Shown: positions 21,922-38,299 of the stretch, in pieces
Numbering within the stretch: the stretch's first letter is position 1
Layout: each line of letters starts with the position of its first letter
DNA from: Brienomyrus brachyistius
Lineage: Eukaryota; Chordata; Actinopteri; Osteoglossiformes; Mormyridae
NCBI RefSeq assembly: GCF_023856365.1
Contig: NC_064548.1
Coordinates: forward strand, 7,303,642-7,367,641
Direction of reading: 5' to 3'
Length of the DNA stretch: 64,000 nt
Program-made: the position numbers and the translations under genes
The notes under the pieces: generated by a model
The model's input: the letters and a program-made list of their open reading frames with translations, nothing else
What the model was told of the DNA's origin: nothing
Database searches by the model: none

Positions 21922-22381
21922 GTGATGCTACGATTCTATAATTCCTTGGTAAGACCCCACCTACAATATTGTGTGCAGGTTTGGTCACCGCACCTTAAGA
22001 AGGACATTGCTGCCTTGGAAAGGGTGCAACGTAGGGCGACGAGAATGATTCCTGGTCTTAGAGGAATGTCTTATGAGGAGAGGTTAGCTGAGCTGAATCT
22101 GTTCAGCCTCGAGCAAAGGAGACTAAGGGGGGACATGATCCAGGTATATAAGATTCTAACAGGTCTGGATGCTGTTCAACCAAATGGCTATTTCAATATT
22201 AGTTCAAGAACAGGAACATGGTCATAGGTAGAAATTAGCAGGAGAACATTTTAAACTGGATTTGAGGAAGCACTTCTTTACACAGCATGTAGTTAGAGTA
22301 TGGAATAGTCTTCCTGTTAGTGTAGTGCAAGCTAAAACCCTGGGTTCCTATAAATCAGGGCTAGATAAGTTTAATTCTTAA
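21922..22381 (+). pseudogene. CR1-like non-LTR retrotransposon, C-terminal end of the reverse-transcriptase ORF
   Basis: The frame contains FYNSLVRPHLQYCVQVWSPH, then DIAALERVQRRATRMIPGLR and SYEERLAELNLFSLEQRRLR, the usual C-terminal part of CR1/L2-type reverse transcriptases. After about 22200 it continues in a different frame with KLDLRKHFFTQHVVRVWNSL and ends at TAA 22379-22381. That frameshift and 5' truncation make it a dead copy. The following GATGGGCCAAATGGCCTCC is a typical 3' end of this family. Confidence 0.85.
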
Positions 22382-22449
22382 ACGAGCTTGATGGGCCAAA
22401 TGGCCTCCTTTGTAAATTAATTATATTATACGAACAGTAAATGTAAGCG

Positions 22450-23690
22450 ATGAATAAAGGAGATTCGCACAATGATACTGTTACACATACGGATACTACG
22501 GCTGTAAATGCATTTACACCGGGTGGATCCTGCCAAAATCTGCGGTGAACTGGACGAAGCAACATTATCGAACAGCGGCACCTGCTGGTCTCCGAGGCGA
22601 AACGTTTAATTGATGTCAAGAAGGCGTTTTATTTTATTTTTTACTTTTTTTACGACTCGTTAATTTGAACACTACCACTAAACTAAAAAATTACAAACGT
22701 GAATAATTTGAACAATTAAGTGATAAGTACAATGCCAATTATCCATCCATTCGATTGTTTATCCTGAACAGAGGAAAGCAATAATATCAAAAGTGTATCA
22801 AAATAAACTACAAAATACAGCCCCTAAGCAAACTATCAAAATAAACTACAATATTTTATATTTTAAAATTCCTGTAATACATACCACATACTTCTATGCT
22901 ATATCAACCTGTTTATTCACAAGCACACTGACTCAAATGATCAAGCATTAGAGCAACATTTTCTCACTGCTTAACGACACAATATGAATGTGAAGCCAAA
23001 AAAAAGATAAAATATTCTTAATATTGTCTTAAATATACCCCAACTACACGCATGAACAGTCAGATAATGGGAAGTCAATCGAATGAAAAAGTAATAGTAA
23101 ACTGAGAAAGATTTGTTTTTTGTAATTTAATTGACAAAAATGCTTTCTGTTTTGCACCACAGATGCAAATAGCTCAAAACAAGATTTAAAATGAATGATG
23201 ACAAACGCAGTTTAAATACTTCACTCAGTAACATCTTAAAGACTTTAAACACGACCAGGCCTGAATGGAGCTTGTAAGTCTTTGGTTGATGAACTACTGG
23301 CTCTAATAGCCATTCATTAAAATGTCTGGAAAAACTAATCTTCCTTCCCCTGTATGCGCCAAAGCTTTGCATGCATGCATGCATGGCTATACCATGGGCA
23401 AAGAATTTCTTGCATTTTCAAAATACCAAAAATACTCAAATGTCAAAGTATTTTGATACAAATCACATAATTACGATCAAATTAAAGAGATCAAATACAA
23501 ATTATAGAATACAATTTTGTATTTAAAGTAGGCTACATGTATTTAAATACCCATCAGAGGTACTGCCCATCCCTGATCCTGGACAAAGGGACCCTATCCT
23601 GCTCATCCAGCTTTGGTGGATTAGGCCTACTTCATATGTAAAACTAGTTCGAAGCGACGGGACACGTCTAATCAAACATTTTCTTTTCAG
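22450..23690. other. AT-rich intergenic DNA, nothing recognised
   Basis: No gene. A short ATCCATCCATTCG piece near 22741 may be a SINE tail fragment. Confidence 0.5.
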
Positions 23691-23706
23691 TAATATGAAA
23701 TTAAAT

Positions 23707-23928
23707 CCATCCATCCATTTTCCAAACCGCTTATCCAATTGGGTCGCGGGGGGTCCGGAGCCTATCCCGGAAGCAATGGGCACGAGGCAAGGAACAACCC
23801 GGGATGGGGGGCCAGCTCATCGCAGGGCACACTCACATACCATTTACTCACGCATGCACTCCTACGGTCAATTTAGCAAGTCCAATTAGCCTCAGCATGT
23901 TTTTGGACTGTGGGGGGGAAACCGGAGT
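23707..23928 (-). mobile_element. 5'-truncated SINE copy with 11-bp target-site duplication
   Basis: It is the same family, on the minus strand. It retains the 3' part from GGTTTCCCCCCACAG to the ATGG tail and lacks the tRNA-like head. TGAAATTAAAT flanks it at 23696-23706 and 23929-23939. Truncation at the 5' end with an intact target duplication is the signature of interrupted target-primed reverse transcription. Confidence 0.9.
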
Positions 23929-23939
23929 TGAAATTAAAT

Positions 23940-26190
23940 CAAACAATCAAATATGAAATTGACGTGTTGTCCAACGATTTACGTATCAAAAAGAGGAAGA
24001 AGTGAAATTAAAGCCAGCGCAGAAATACGTGATGCTTTTGTGAAGATTTATAGTTGACTGCTCAGTGACGGTCCCCTTTAATGTGGGCACCTCTGCTCCG
24101 CATTATCATGGAAATGAAGTGAGCTGCCAGTGCGGTAATGCACTTTATGCGAGAAGCAGCGGTTATTTCTACAGCTGAAATCGTATTAGGTTCCCAGGTA
24201 GTCACCGCATCAAAAAGCTTAATTTGTATAACGCCGGTAAATCTTGAAAACCTTTAATGGTATAAAGTAGTAAATTGTCGAGATTTTATACCGCCTTCCC
24301 TCCCCGTGTTTAAGTTTTCTGAATAACTGACCCATGTTTAAAACAGACATCACACATTATATTTTAATAGGGACGTTACACATTTACACCACATTTACCA
24401 TCAAAACGTCAGACCCTAATAAGTGACTAAGGGAAATTGCTTTGGAGGTTAACGAGTGGCTTAATTATGCCGAATGTATGTGTCTTTCGGGCATTTTCAG
24501 AGATTTCAGAATCTCCGACAGCCTCCGAAAAGGATTAAACAAGCAATTCGCTGTGTTTGGTTAAGGATTGAAACATTGTTATTTGCATGCGAATTGTCAA
24601 TAAATTATCATTGTATATATTCAAAATAATGTATGCGATATTTTATCAAATGATTGCAATACAATTATTGCATTTAGGCAGAATTTGGATAACTCCCACC
24701 TATTAAACCAAACAAGTATTTCCATTATTCGCCAGCAGATGTCACTGAAAAACATCTGTTCGAAAAAAAATTGTGGGAGTCACTGCTTCGAAACTACATA
24801 TAATGTGTGATTGTGTGTTTGTCTGTAACATTGTATAAACTGTTCATATTTTTGCGGTCAAACCTGCACAACTTGCGCAGACCAAGAACATCGAGGATCT
24901 TGATGCTGCAAGCTTTCGGGCTGCAGAGAATCGCGTTCACGTCAATCGCGTCTGTCACCGCCGACACGTCTGCGTGTATGCATGCGGAGAAGTGTGAACA
25001 GGCCTTTAGTATATACGGGTATGTGCGAATGAATACGTGCGTGTGAAGGTATACGTGTATGTACCCTGCGATGGACGACCGCCCCATCTGTGCTGTTACC
25101 CTGGCCTAAAATACGGTGCTAAATGAAAAAGCAGAACTCCGCAAACCGTTTAGTTTTATTACCAGAACAGGGATTTACGGCTTAGCGTGTCTTCGACGAG
25201 CTTTAAACAACAATGCAGTACATTGAAACAATTAAAACGTTATATAATAAAGACTGGATTAGTAAGTGGAAAATTTAAGTAGTGTTTTTTCCAGCTTTTT
25301 CAAAAGTAGTCAAAGCAAATGTATTCATAAGTAGGCCAAGGGATACATTCCATAAATCATATGCGTCCGAGAGAGTGTCACGTCCACAGCGGAAGGAACG
25401 ACCCGGAATGCAGGTGGGGACACCCCTCATGGGGAGCTTTATTGGGACTGGCAGGCCAGACACAGACAGGTAACAATGACCAGACAGGAGTACTGGACTG
25501 AGAGACGCTAATATACTTTGTTAATCAGGAAGAAACACGAGGCAGCTGCGAATGATCTACAGGAGGGCAGGAACATGAGGTAAGACTGACAGGCCATGGG
25601 CGTAGCTGATTTGGAGCCGCACCCAGGCAAACCACAGGGATCAGACAGGCGGAGCAGGCTGGACCTGACATTAGCAGCACGTTTATATATTTTATATGTG
25701 AGGAACTGGTACACGAGCAGCACTCGGTGGGACTGAGAGAGACGATGACGGAGGTTAGAGGGCTGGGAACAGCGATGCAGTCAGGGTGCTGATATAAACA
25801 CTGCCATTACCTCCACGCTGCGATTCAGCCAGCTGCAGCAGGGTCGGCCAGCACGAGAGGCTGGACCTCCAGCGATGTCCGAGAAACAAGGTACCTCTCC
25901 CTACTAGCCTGTTCTTATAAAAGCCCCAGCACCACGGTGGGGTAGCTTCGCGCAGAGTTCAAGGTCGTTCGGTTCTTTCCCAGCACTTGGGAAGTCTGTC
26001 GTGGGGTTTTGTGTGGTTACCTCAGTGCTGTTGCTGGTGGCGTCGTGGTGAAGGAACTGGACCTGCGATCAAAACTTTCTGCCGAATCCAATTTTGAGAT
26101 TCGCATTTTCACGCTTTAGTAAGGTGCTCAGCTGGTGAAAAGTGTCTCCATGTGGGAGTTACAGTCACATGCACGTGGATAGCTTCACCA
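23940..26190. other. Intergenic DNA between the repeats and mras, no gene recognised
   Basis: Mostly AT-rich. The stretch 25375-25680 (GTGTCACGTCCACAGCGG onward) has the look of an interspersed repeat but has no ends I can define. The 3' UTR of mras, on the minus strand, may extend into this region; its end was not located. Confidence 0.4.
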
Positions 26191-26214
26191 CGGCTCACCA
26201 CACGCTAACCTTTA

Positions 26215-26655
26215 TGTGCACATGTACTGTGGTACATTGTGGTACTGTGTGGTATTGTGTACTGTTGTATGTTGTGGTACTGTGGTATGTTATGATACAG
26301 TGTTGTACCGAGTACTGTGGTACACTGTGATACTGAATACTGTGGTATGTGTGGCACTGAGAACTGTAGTACATTGTGGTACTGTGTGGTATTGTGTTCT
26401 GTTGCATGTTGTGGTACTGTGGTATGTTGTGATACAGTGTTGTGCCGAGTACTGTGGTACACTGTGATACTGAATACTGTGGTATGTGTGGCACTGAGTA
26501 CTGTAGTACATTGTGGTACTGTGTGGTATTGTGTACTGTTGTATGTTGTGGTACTGTGGTATGTTGTGATACAGTGTGGTGCCGAGTACTGTGGTACACT
26601 GTGATACTGAATACTGTGGTATGTGTGGCACTGAGTACTGTAGTACATTGGGGCC
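26215..26655. repeat. 137-bp higher-order minisatellite built from GTACTGTGGTAT subrepeats
   Basis: The word CATTGTGGTACTGTG starts at 26235, 26372 and 26509, and its first half again at 26646, giving an exact period of 137 bases over about 3.2 units. Each unit is itself made of short GTACTGTGGTATGTT-like subrepeats. Open frames of 83-153 codons occur on both strands (Tyr/His/Thr- or Cys/Val-rich); I judge them artefacts. Confidence 0.92.
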
Positions 26656-27850
26656 GTTACGAGCAAGGATTCCAGCTGAGGGGATGGTTGCCAGCACCCA
26701 AACTCCCCAGCACCACACTCACTCTGCTACACCTTCAACAGACAGGTCAGCACAGGACGACACACAACACAGGACTGACGCTCCTGACAACACAGACAGA
26801 AAAAAACACTCGTCACAGTGCTGATTCATCGCCGCCTTTATCATCATTAGCAGAATCTCAGCCTAAACCAGATCAGTGATCCAGATTCACCAGCAATAAA
26901 TCACTTATACTGTACAAACACAAGCACTATCAAATGAAACCGTTACAAAAGAGCACGATGCTGAGACATCTCAGTCCCATGGGAAGTAGAATATCACAAA
27001 ACGGAGTGCTGCCATGTTGCCCGTCGACCTTTGGCACCGTTATGCCCATGCAGCTCCAAGTGAAGCCTTCTCAGCAACACAGTCTGACACCCAGATCGCG
27101 GGCAGGGGCACGCAGAGTGCACAGCCCGGTTTAAAGATGCTCGCTCTGGCGAGACACATGTCTTCAACCCCCCCAGTCCTTCACAATGGTGAGAAAAACA
27201 CGGTAAAATGCAGGCAAACCTCCTCTGCTGAAGTTTTCTGTCTAACTTCTCTGAGAACCGTAACGTACGGCATCTGCGATTTTCCGTCTTTATGAACTCC
27301 CACGATGCACTTTGATTGTCTTCTGGCCTTTCCCGTTCCGCCAGGCTCCTCGCTGGCTCCAGTGCTCACACACCCTTGCCGACTGGAGCCCCTCTGGATG
27401 TCCACATGTCCACGGGCTGAGACTGCTGATCGTGACATAAACCGCAATGTCCCCTTTCCCTCTGCACCTCTGCGCTGTGCCAGACTTCCCTAGACACCCA
27501 ACATGAGCTAAAAACTACAACTCAGGCCCTTGGAACACAGAGCGCCTTCTTGGGGTGCAAACAATTCCTCCTCTCTATAGCCACAAGGACAACAGAACAT
27601 GTAAACAGCCACAAATGAACCCACTCTTTGTGAAAGCCTCTGTTTTTGTAGAGCATCTTACTCTCTCTTCTCCACTAGGGGGAGCGTAAACCTGGCCGCA
27701 CATATTTTTGCTCCACAATCACGGAAATGGACGAGCCCACTGTGTAGTTTAAGCAGCCAGCCTCATGTCCCCGTTTGCTGGGTGGAGGGTAACGCTGCCT
27801 GGGGAGGTCAGGAGTGCTGGGTGAGGGGGGCAGGGTTCCGGAGCTGAACA
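26656..27850. other. Downstream of mras, no separate gene seen
   Basis: Moderately GC-rich DNA directly 3' of mras on the minus strand, possibly its 3' UTR. The few open frames overlap one another and resemble nothing known. Confidence 0.4.
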
Positions 27851-32006
<4,156 letters not shown>

Positions 32007-32104
32007 TTATGCTGCTGCTGAGGGCGCCATCCGTGTCAGATGCTGTTTCTGTGATGGAGATGCTCCCATCATAGTCGGCAAAGTGGGCGCCAAGGTCCAA
32101 CCCA

Positions 32105-33325
32105 CCTCCCTTCCTCACTAAGAGCGGGGCCCCACACGCCTCCCATCCTCACCAGGAGCGGGGCCCCACACGCCTCCCATCCTCACCAGGAGCGGGGCCC
32201 CACGGGCCTCCCATCCTCACCAAGAGCGGGGCCCCACACGCCTCCCATCCTCACCAGGAGCGGGGCCCCACGGGCCTCCCATCTTCACCAAGAGCGGGGC
32301 CCCACACGCCTCCCATCCTCAACAAGAGCGGGGCCCCACACGCCTCCCATCCTCAACAAGAGCGGGGCCCCACACGCCTCCCATCCTCAACAAGAGCGGG
32401 GCCCCACGGGCCTCCCATCCTCAACAAGAGCGGGGCCCCACAGGCCTCCCATCCTCACCAAGAATGGGGCCCCACGGGCCTCCCATCCTCAACAAGAATG
32501 GGGCCCCACACGCCTCCCATCTTCACCAAGAGCGGGGCCCCACACGCCTCCCATCCTCACCAGGAGCGGGGCCCCACACGCCTCCCATCCTCACCAGGAG
32601 CGGGGCCCCACGGGCCTCCCATCCTCACCAAGAGCGGGGCCCCACGGGCCTCCCATCCTCACCAAGAGCGGGGCCCCACACGCCTCCCATCCTCACCAGG
32701 AGCGGGGCCCCACGGGCCTCCCATCTTCACCAAGAGCGGGGCCCCACACGCCTCCCATCCTCAACAAGAGCGGGGCCCCACGGGCCTCCCATCTTCAACA
32801 AGAGCGGGGCCCCACGGGCCTCCCATCTTCAACAAGAGCGGGGCCCCACACGCCTCCCATCTTCAACAAGAGCGGGGCCCCACACGCCTCCCATCCTCAA
32901 CAAGAGCGGGGCCCCACGGGCCTCCCATCCTCAACAAGAGCGGGGCCCCACGGGCCTCCCATCATCAACAAGAGCGGGGCCCCACACGCCTCCCATCCTC
33001 AACAAGAGCGGGGCCCCACACGCCTCCCATCCTCAACAAGAGCGGGGCCCCACAGGCCTCCCATCCTCACCAAGAATGGGGCCCCACGGGCCTCCCATCC
33101 TCAACAAGAATGGGGCCCCACACGCCTCCCATCCTCAACAAGAGCGGGGCCCCACGGGCCTCCCATCTTCAACAAGAGCGGGGCCCCACACGCCTCCCAT
33201 CCTCAACAAGAGCGGGGCCCCACAGGCCTCCCATCCTCACCAAGAATGGGGCCCCACGGGCCTCCCATCCTCAACAAGAATGGGGCCCCGCCCGCCTCCC
33301 ATCCTCACCATGAGGGGGCCCCACG
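32105..33325. repeat. 34-bp GC-rich minisatellite, about 36 units, upstream of mras coding exon 1
   Basis: The unit reads AGAGCGGGGCCCCACACGCC and TCCCATCCTCAACA with variants (CACGGGCC or CAGGCC; CTTCACCAGG). It lacks stop codons in several frames, so open frames up to 293 codons arise; because 34 is not a multiple of three, each frame repeats with a 34-residue period. It lies in the first mras intron, about 130 bases upstream of the coding exon's acceptor. Confidence 0.95.
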
Positions 33326-33429
33326 TGAAAACTCGATCATTTTAATTTCTCCAAGTACAGAGTGATGCGTTTTCAAATGTGGTTAATGTTCCTGCAATGT
33401 GCTATTGAATGATAGGCTACCAAAACCAT

Positions 33430-33680
33430 CTACACTATCAGAATGAAAAGGTACAACTCTGGTACAGTTTTGTTCCCCAGGGTAAAAAAAGAAAAAAAAA
33501 GAAAACAATATTAATGTACCCTCAATGACACAAAAATATTCCTTGGCGTCCATTTCTATACCTTAAATTACACTAAACGGTGCATTGACTTAGAGCCAGG
33601 GTGCAATTAGTAGACTTTTGTAGGTACAGCAACACGGACAAGTAATTGTACCCTCAAAGGTACAAATTGGTACTATTTTG
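33430..33680 (+). repeat. GGTACA-rich interspersed repeat, partner of 8622-8770
   Basis: CACTATCAGAATGAAAAGG, GGTACAGTTTTGTTCCCC, TTGGCGTCCA and GGACAAGTAATTGTACC occur in the same order as at 8622-8770. This copy is longer, owing to an A-rich insertion near 33485-33510. Confidence 0.5.
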
Positions 33681-33689
33681 CATAACTGG

Positions 33690-36000
33690 ATATAGTAACA
33701 TTGTATCAAATATAGAAGCAATAGAAAAAGTTATTTGTAGGGTTTGACTTTCCGTATTGCTATAAACAGAAAGAATATGTATAATGATGACCTCATGCAG
33801 TTGTACTGAGTCATAAAGTATTCTTTACAAAATGACGCCGGGGTCCCGGTCACGGCGTGGACATCCGTTATATTCATCTGGCTATATTTGTGTGTCCATT
33901 TCTACATTTAATTTTACAATTCATTTTAAATTACAAGAAATGGTTATTGTGGCGTTTTAAAAAGTTTGAATCATGTAATACAATGTCGGTTTAAAAGTCT
34001 ACAACTGTTAAAAAAAACATTTGTAGCAATGATACTTTTTCCTTGTAAATAGATAATTAAACAAGGCTGCAATTAATTCAAACTTGACTTGTGTTTTTCA
34101 CGGTGAACTTTGTCAGTGATGTGCAGGAGCCACACTGTTTTATATTACTGACAATGATGCATTCTCTAACTTCAAAAAAATCACCGACCGATATGCGTAT
34201 ATCCTTTGATCAATTCACTGATTAGTAAAATTTGATAAAATATATGCAAACGTTGACAGTACATTTTCAAAACCGGACGATTTGCATATCTTTTCTTCAG
34301 GATTTTAGATTAAGTGAAGTTTATGTACCGTCACATAATATTTGCTATAAGCTATGAAAGAGACAGCAGTCAATTATCCCTACATCTGCGATTGAGACAT
34401 TTCGTTATTAATGCATATCTAATAACGAGCACCATTTCAATGACTGTTCATGCACAAACACACACAACTTACCGAGTAACGGTCTGATGCTACGCGACTA
34501 TCACTTTCCAGGCGCTTTGCCCACATACCTGTGCTCATAAGAGACTTTTCATTGTTATTTGGTAATGCTTCCTATTTGCGAAATCAGGCCGGTCCGATTC
34601 GCAGTGAAATTTACACTGTAGCAATTCTTTATATTGCAACAGCTGATACTATAAATAGCATTCGAGCACAGGGGTGGGCCTGAGTATTCGGTACACATCA
34701 TAATAAAATGTTTCGTAATTTGTTAGCTTAGAAAGCTAAAAAAAACTAACGATATAATTTAATACAATTATAATAAATGCTTTTGTTCCGAAATATCTCC
34801 GTACATGAATATATTAGAAGAACGTAAGTTCTTTTGTGAAATGCTTTCCCTGCAGGCGTAAATGGACTGCTCCGCCATGCTGGAACCCCGTCGGTCCTTT
34901 AAGGTGGAAAATGTGTCACAACGGGAATCAATGGATATGGCTGTAATTGCAAATAGATACCGGTATGCCGGAGTGTTTCGGTAACAGAGTTACTATGTAT
35001 TAGCTAATTACATTTCTCATAGCCTTACAGTGTATGCGTGAGTAATTAATACAACATATCTTAATTATTATGTTACTTTAAACGGACTTATATTGCTGCA
35101 TGTGTTTAAAATGATCAAGATTTATGTTGGAATATTGTGTGATTGGTGCATTACTTTGCACATTTCAGTCATGCTTTAAAAGACGGCAGAAGGTGGCAGT
35201 GCAGAAGCTGTGAAGAAAGACGTGCAAGTCGTGGTAAAGTTAAGAAAAATACGAATGCGTCAGATTGGTTGGTTAACGGCCTGTGTATTTACATGAAAGT
35301 CACAGGGCTGAATATTAGAGCTGGATATGGTAGCACCAAACTTTAAGATGCTGCACTGGTACAAGAAGAAGCGTCAGCTGAGGGATGGATGGTGTATATG
35401 TTGATGGTGATGTAATTTCCATACTGCAGATTAATGCTTATGGAAAATGCACAACATAAATAATATTTTGATTTATTCCTTGTTTGTCATGTCTGGCATC
35501 CAAGAGTGTGACGATTTCTGCCCAGAATGACATACAGCCTAACATGAAACAGCAGAAGATGGGGGCTGGTGGGGGGAGGGGGGGTTAGGGTTATTATATG
35601 GCTAAAAGCTCAGATATACAGACATAGCAGAAGTGCTGGGAAGGCTATTTTAGGAATGCAAAAGGTTACAGATTATTAGTTAACCCATTAAAAATGTAAC
35701 AAATAATGTGACTATTTTTTATTAGTTCACCAAAGTCATGTGATTTATTGTGTTTGACTTTCTTGATTTCTTTTCTAGCAAATGTTTCAAACTTGGCAAT
35801 AAGGCTGAGTGGTCCCAGCGGCTTTACTGACCCGTGTTGTCTGGAAATATGCCGAAAGAAAGCAGCCTGCAGCATGATGAAAAGACACAAAGCAACAGAA
35901 TGAATGTTATATTCTACAAATGAGCTTTTTATTGAAAAGAATATATTAGGATGCACCCCCTTTCTAATCCCAAACATTTTGATTAGTTACTGTAATTTAA
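33690..36000. other. AT-rich 5'-flanking and intergenic DNA of mras
   Basis: No coding similarity. On the minus strand GAGCACAG followed by GTATGT at 34528-34523 could be the donor of the non-coding first mras exon, but nothing else supports it. The ORF-like stretches are short and unrelated to known proteins. Confidence 0.3.
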
Positions 36001-36007
36001 TTATGTA

Positions 36008-36596
36008 CAGTACTGCACAAAAGTCTAAAGTTATTTATCTGGGTAGTAAGTGTACATTTGCTCAGAACAAAAACGACTATTTAACTGTAGAACATATGCA
36101 AATTAAGAATTTCTTTTGTTACCCAAAAAGTTACTGGTATCTAGTTGGACCCTGTGATGGGCTGGCCCCCCATCCTATGTTGTTCCCTGCCTCGTGCCCA
36201 TAGCTTCTGGGATAGGCTCCTGACCCCCCGTGACCCAGAAGGATAAGTGGTTTGGAAAATGGATGGATGGCTAGATGAACACCGCCTCAGTTCCCAAACC
36301 TCTCCTCAGGGGCACCTCAGCCATTCCATGTATTTATTGAATTTCCGCCCCAGCTCACTTATTAAGTTAAAAGTCAATGAGATACTGATTAGCTATACAA
36401 GGTGTGCTAGTGGTTGTGTTAAAAAGATAAATGGCTATATTGGATGGTTGCTGCAAACACTGGTGTGATTTCAAGAGAGGTTTTGATATTGTTACACTAT
36501 CACACCTTTACAGGCACGATATCATAGTTTTACAGCAATGTGAAGATCATTTAAACATCATTTTCTTTGACTGCCTAAGACTTTTGCACAGAACTG
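36008..36596. mobile_element. Non-autonomous Tc1/mariner-like element with a nested SINE fragment
   Basis: The left end CAGTACTGCACAAAAGTC and right end GACTTTTGCACAGAACTG are inverted repeats with one mismatch, each followed outward by TA, the Tc1 target duplication. The 589-bp interior has no transposase. A SINE tail fragment lies at 36148-36277. Confidence 0.85.
36148..36277 (+). mobile_element. 5'-truncated SINE fragment inside the Tc1-like element
   Basis: CCTGTGATGGGCTGGCCCCC to GGATAAGTGGTTTGG and ATGGATGG match the 3' half of the 9546-9900 family. It must have inserted after the host element did. Confidence 0.85.
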
Positions 36597-36609
36597 TATT
36601 CTTCCCACT

Positions 36610-37140
36610 GTAAAGGTTACATTTATTTTGTAATTTAATTATGAGAGCGGCAGTGCTTTGGATTTTGGACAGAGGAGCAGTCACTGGCAAGCCAGACCTG
36701 TGAATGATGCCGATTTTGAGATGCACGCAATGGCACCTCCAAGACGAGAGGGTTTGTTGGACAAAGGATGCTTTAACACATCAGCTGTTATACGAGACAC
36801 TACTCCCGCATCCATCTGCGCTGCTGTACTTACACAATAATAATCATTATGACACCTCTCTGCGCTTCGCTTCTCATTTGCATTGCTGAAGTGAAGGGGC
36901 CGCGATTTGCACGGCACTGCGGTGAATCAGGAACCCCGAGGAGGACTGACCTCGACAAGAGTGGGAGCCGTTTGGTGCTAACCGTCACTGACAGGGCAGA
37001 ATCAACTTCTACAAAACCCCAAAGGAGTCTGGACTGAGCTAATCAGCACACTCAACGATCAGATTAAACTTACAGCAACCACACTACACTCACTGTAGAC
37101 TAAATGTAACAGGGTGCACCACACATATGCGCAACATGGT
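36610..37140. other. Intergenic DNA, nothing recognised
   Basis: No gene or mobile-element end seen. Confidence 0.5.
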
Positions 37141-37142
37141 AA

Positions 37143-37257
37143 ATCATGTTTTTGGAATGTGGGGGGAAACCGAAGTACCCACAGGAAAGCCCATGGTGAC
37201 ATTGGGAGAGCATGCAAACTCCACACACATGAACCCCTGGTCCCGCATGAAACCCAG
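37143..37257 (-). mobile_element. Internal SINE fragment
   Basis: CATGTTTTTGGAATGTGGGG and GAGAGCATGCAAACTCCACA match the middle of the SINE family on the minus strand. Head and tail are missing. Confidence 0.75.
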
Positions 37258-37944
37258 TCTAATGCAAATGTACTTAAATGAAGAACAGCCTGTAAAATGG
37301 CTATTGATTAATTGCCAATCAGTCTCAGCACCCATTATTTATTTATGCGTTTCTTCATCTGGTGTTTATCAGCTGCTGACTGGTGTTGCTGAATTCAGTT
37401 TCTGAATGTTGGCATCCCTGCTGCCCTAATGTCCCGATGAACGAACAATCAGATCATCTCTCAATGTGGTTCCCCGTCTGCTTAAGCGGCATCGCTGACC
37501 GTTTGATCGGACTGCTTCAGTGACACCTTGGAACATGTTGTGCTTTTATTAAAGAGCTCAGAGCAAACAATGGCAATGTAATGATATGCATGTGGTGCTC
37601 GGGGAGGATGGGGGAGGGCGCTTGGCTCACACCAAGTGCCGTTTTTCAGTGTGGAGTGAAGAGGTTGCCTAGCAACAAGTGGGCTTCTCTTGGAATGCTC
37701 TCCATCACTCTGGGCTTGGAGAGCAGCAGTCTTGCGAAGACTCTTGAGGAGATATCCCCCTTCTCCCCCCAACACCAAGCACCTTTAGTAGCAGAGCCCC
37801 CATTATTCTCACTCATTGGTGACTCTAAAAGGGCCAGACACACACCCATCTCAGAAATTTTAGATTTTAAATTTAGATACTTTAAGATATATTTGCGGTA
37901 TTAAGCAATACCTACAATCAAGTTGTGTGCCAGTCTTGGAAAGT

Positions 37945-38291
37945 ATCCATCCATCCATCCATCCATCCATATTCTACCACTTTTCCGGGTCGGGTCGCGG
38001 GAGCAGCAGTCTAAGCCGGGAAACCCAGACTTCCCTCTCCCCAGCCACTTCATACAGCTCCTCCGGGGGAATCCCGAGACGTTCCCAGGCCAGCCGAGAG
38101 ACATAGTCCCTCCAGCGTGTCCTGGATCTTCCCCGAAGCCTCCTCCCAGTGGGACATGCCCGGAACACCTCACCAGGGAGGCGTCCAGGAGGCATCCTGA
38201 CCAGATGCCTGAGCCACCTCATCTGGCTCCTCTCAATGCGAAGGAGCAGCGGCTCTACTCTGAGTCTCTCCCGAATGACTGAGCTCCTCAC
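37945..38291 (-). pseudogene. RTE-like non-LTR retrotransposon 3' end
   Basis: The minus strand encodes MRWLRHLVRMPPGRLPGEVF, GRSRTRWRDYVSRLAWERLG and EVAGEREVWVSRLRLLLPRP, the C-terminal end of an RTE/BovB-type endonuclease-reverse transcriptase common in fish. It ends just before GGAAAAGTGGTAGAATATGG and an (ATGG)n tail at 37948-37970. It is 5'-truncated, without the catalytic parts. Confidence 0.8.
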
Positions 38292-38299
38292 CCTCTTGA

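Noticed and set aside
26205..26666. Open frames up to 153 codons on both strands, Tyr/His/Thr-rich
   Set aside because: Read-through of the 137-bp repeat.
32464..33345. Open frames of 293 and 271 codons, Pro/His/Ser-rich
   Set aside because: They are read-through of the 34-bp minisatellite, which lacks stops; several frames are open with the same 34-residue period.
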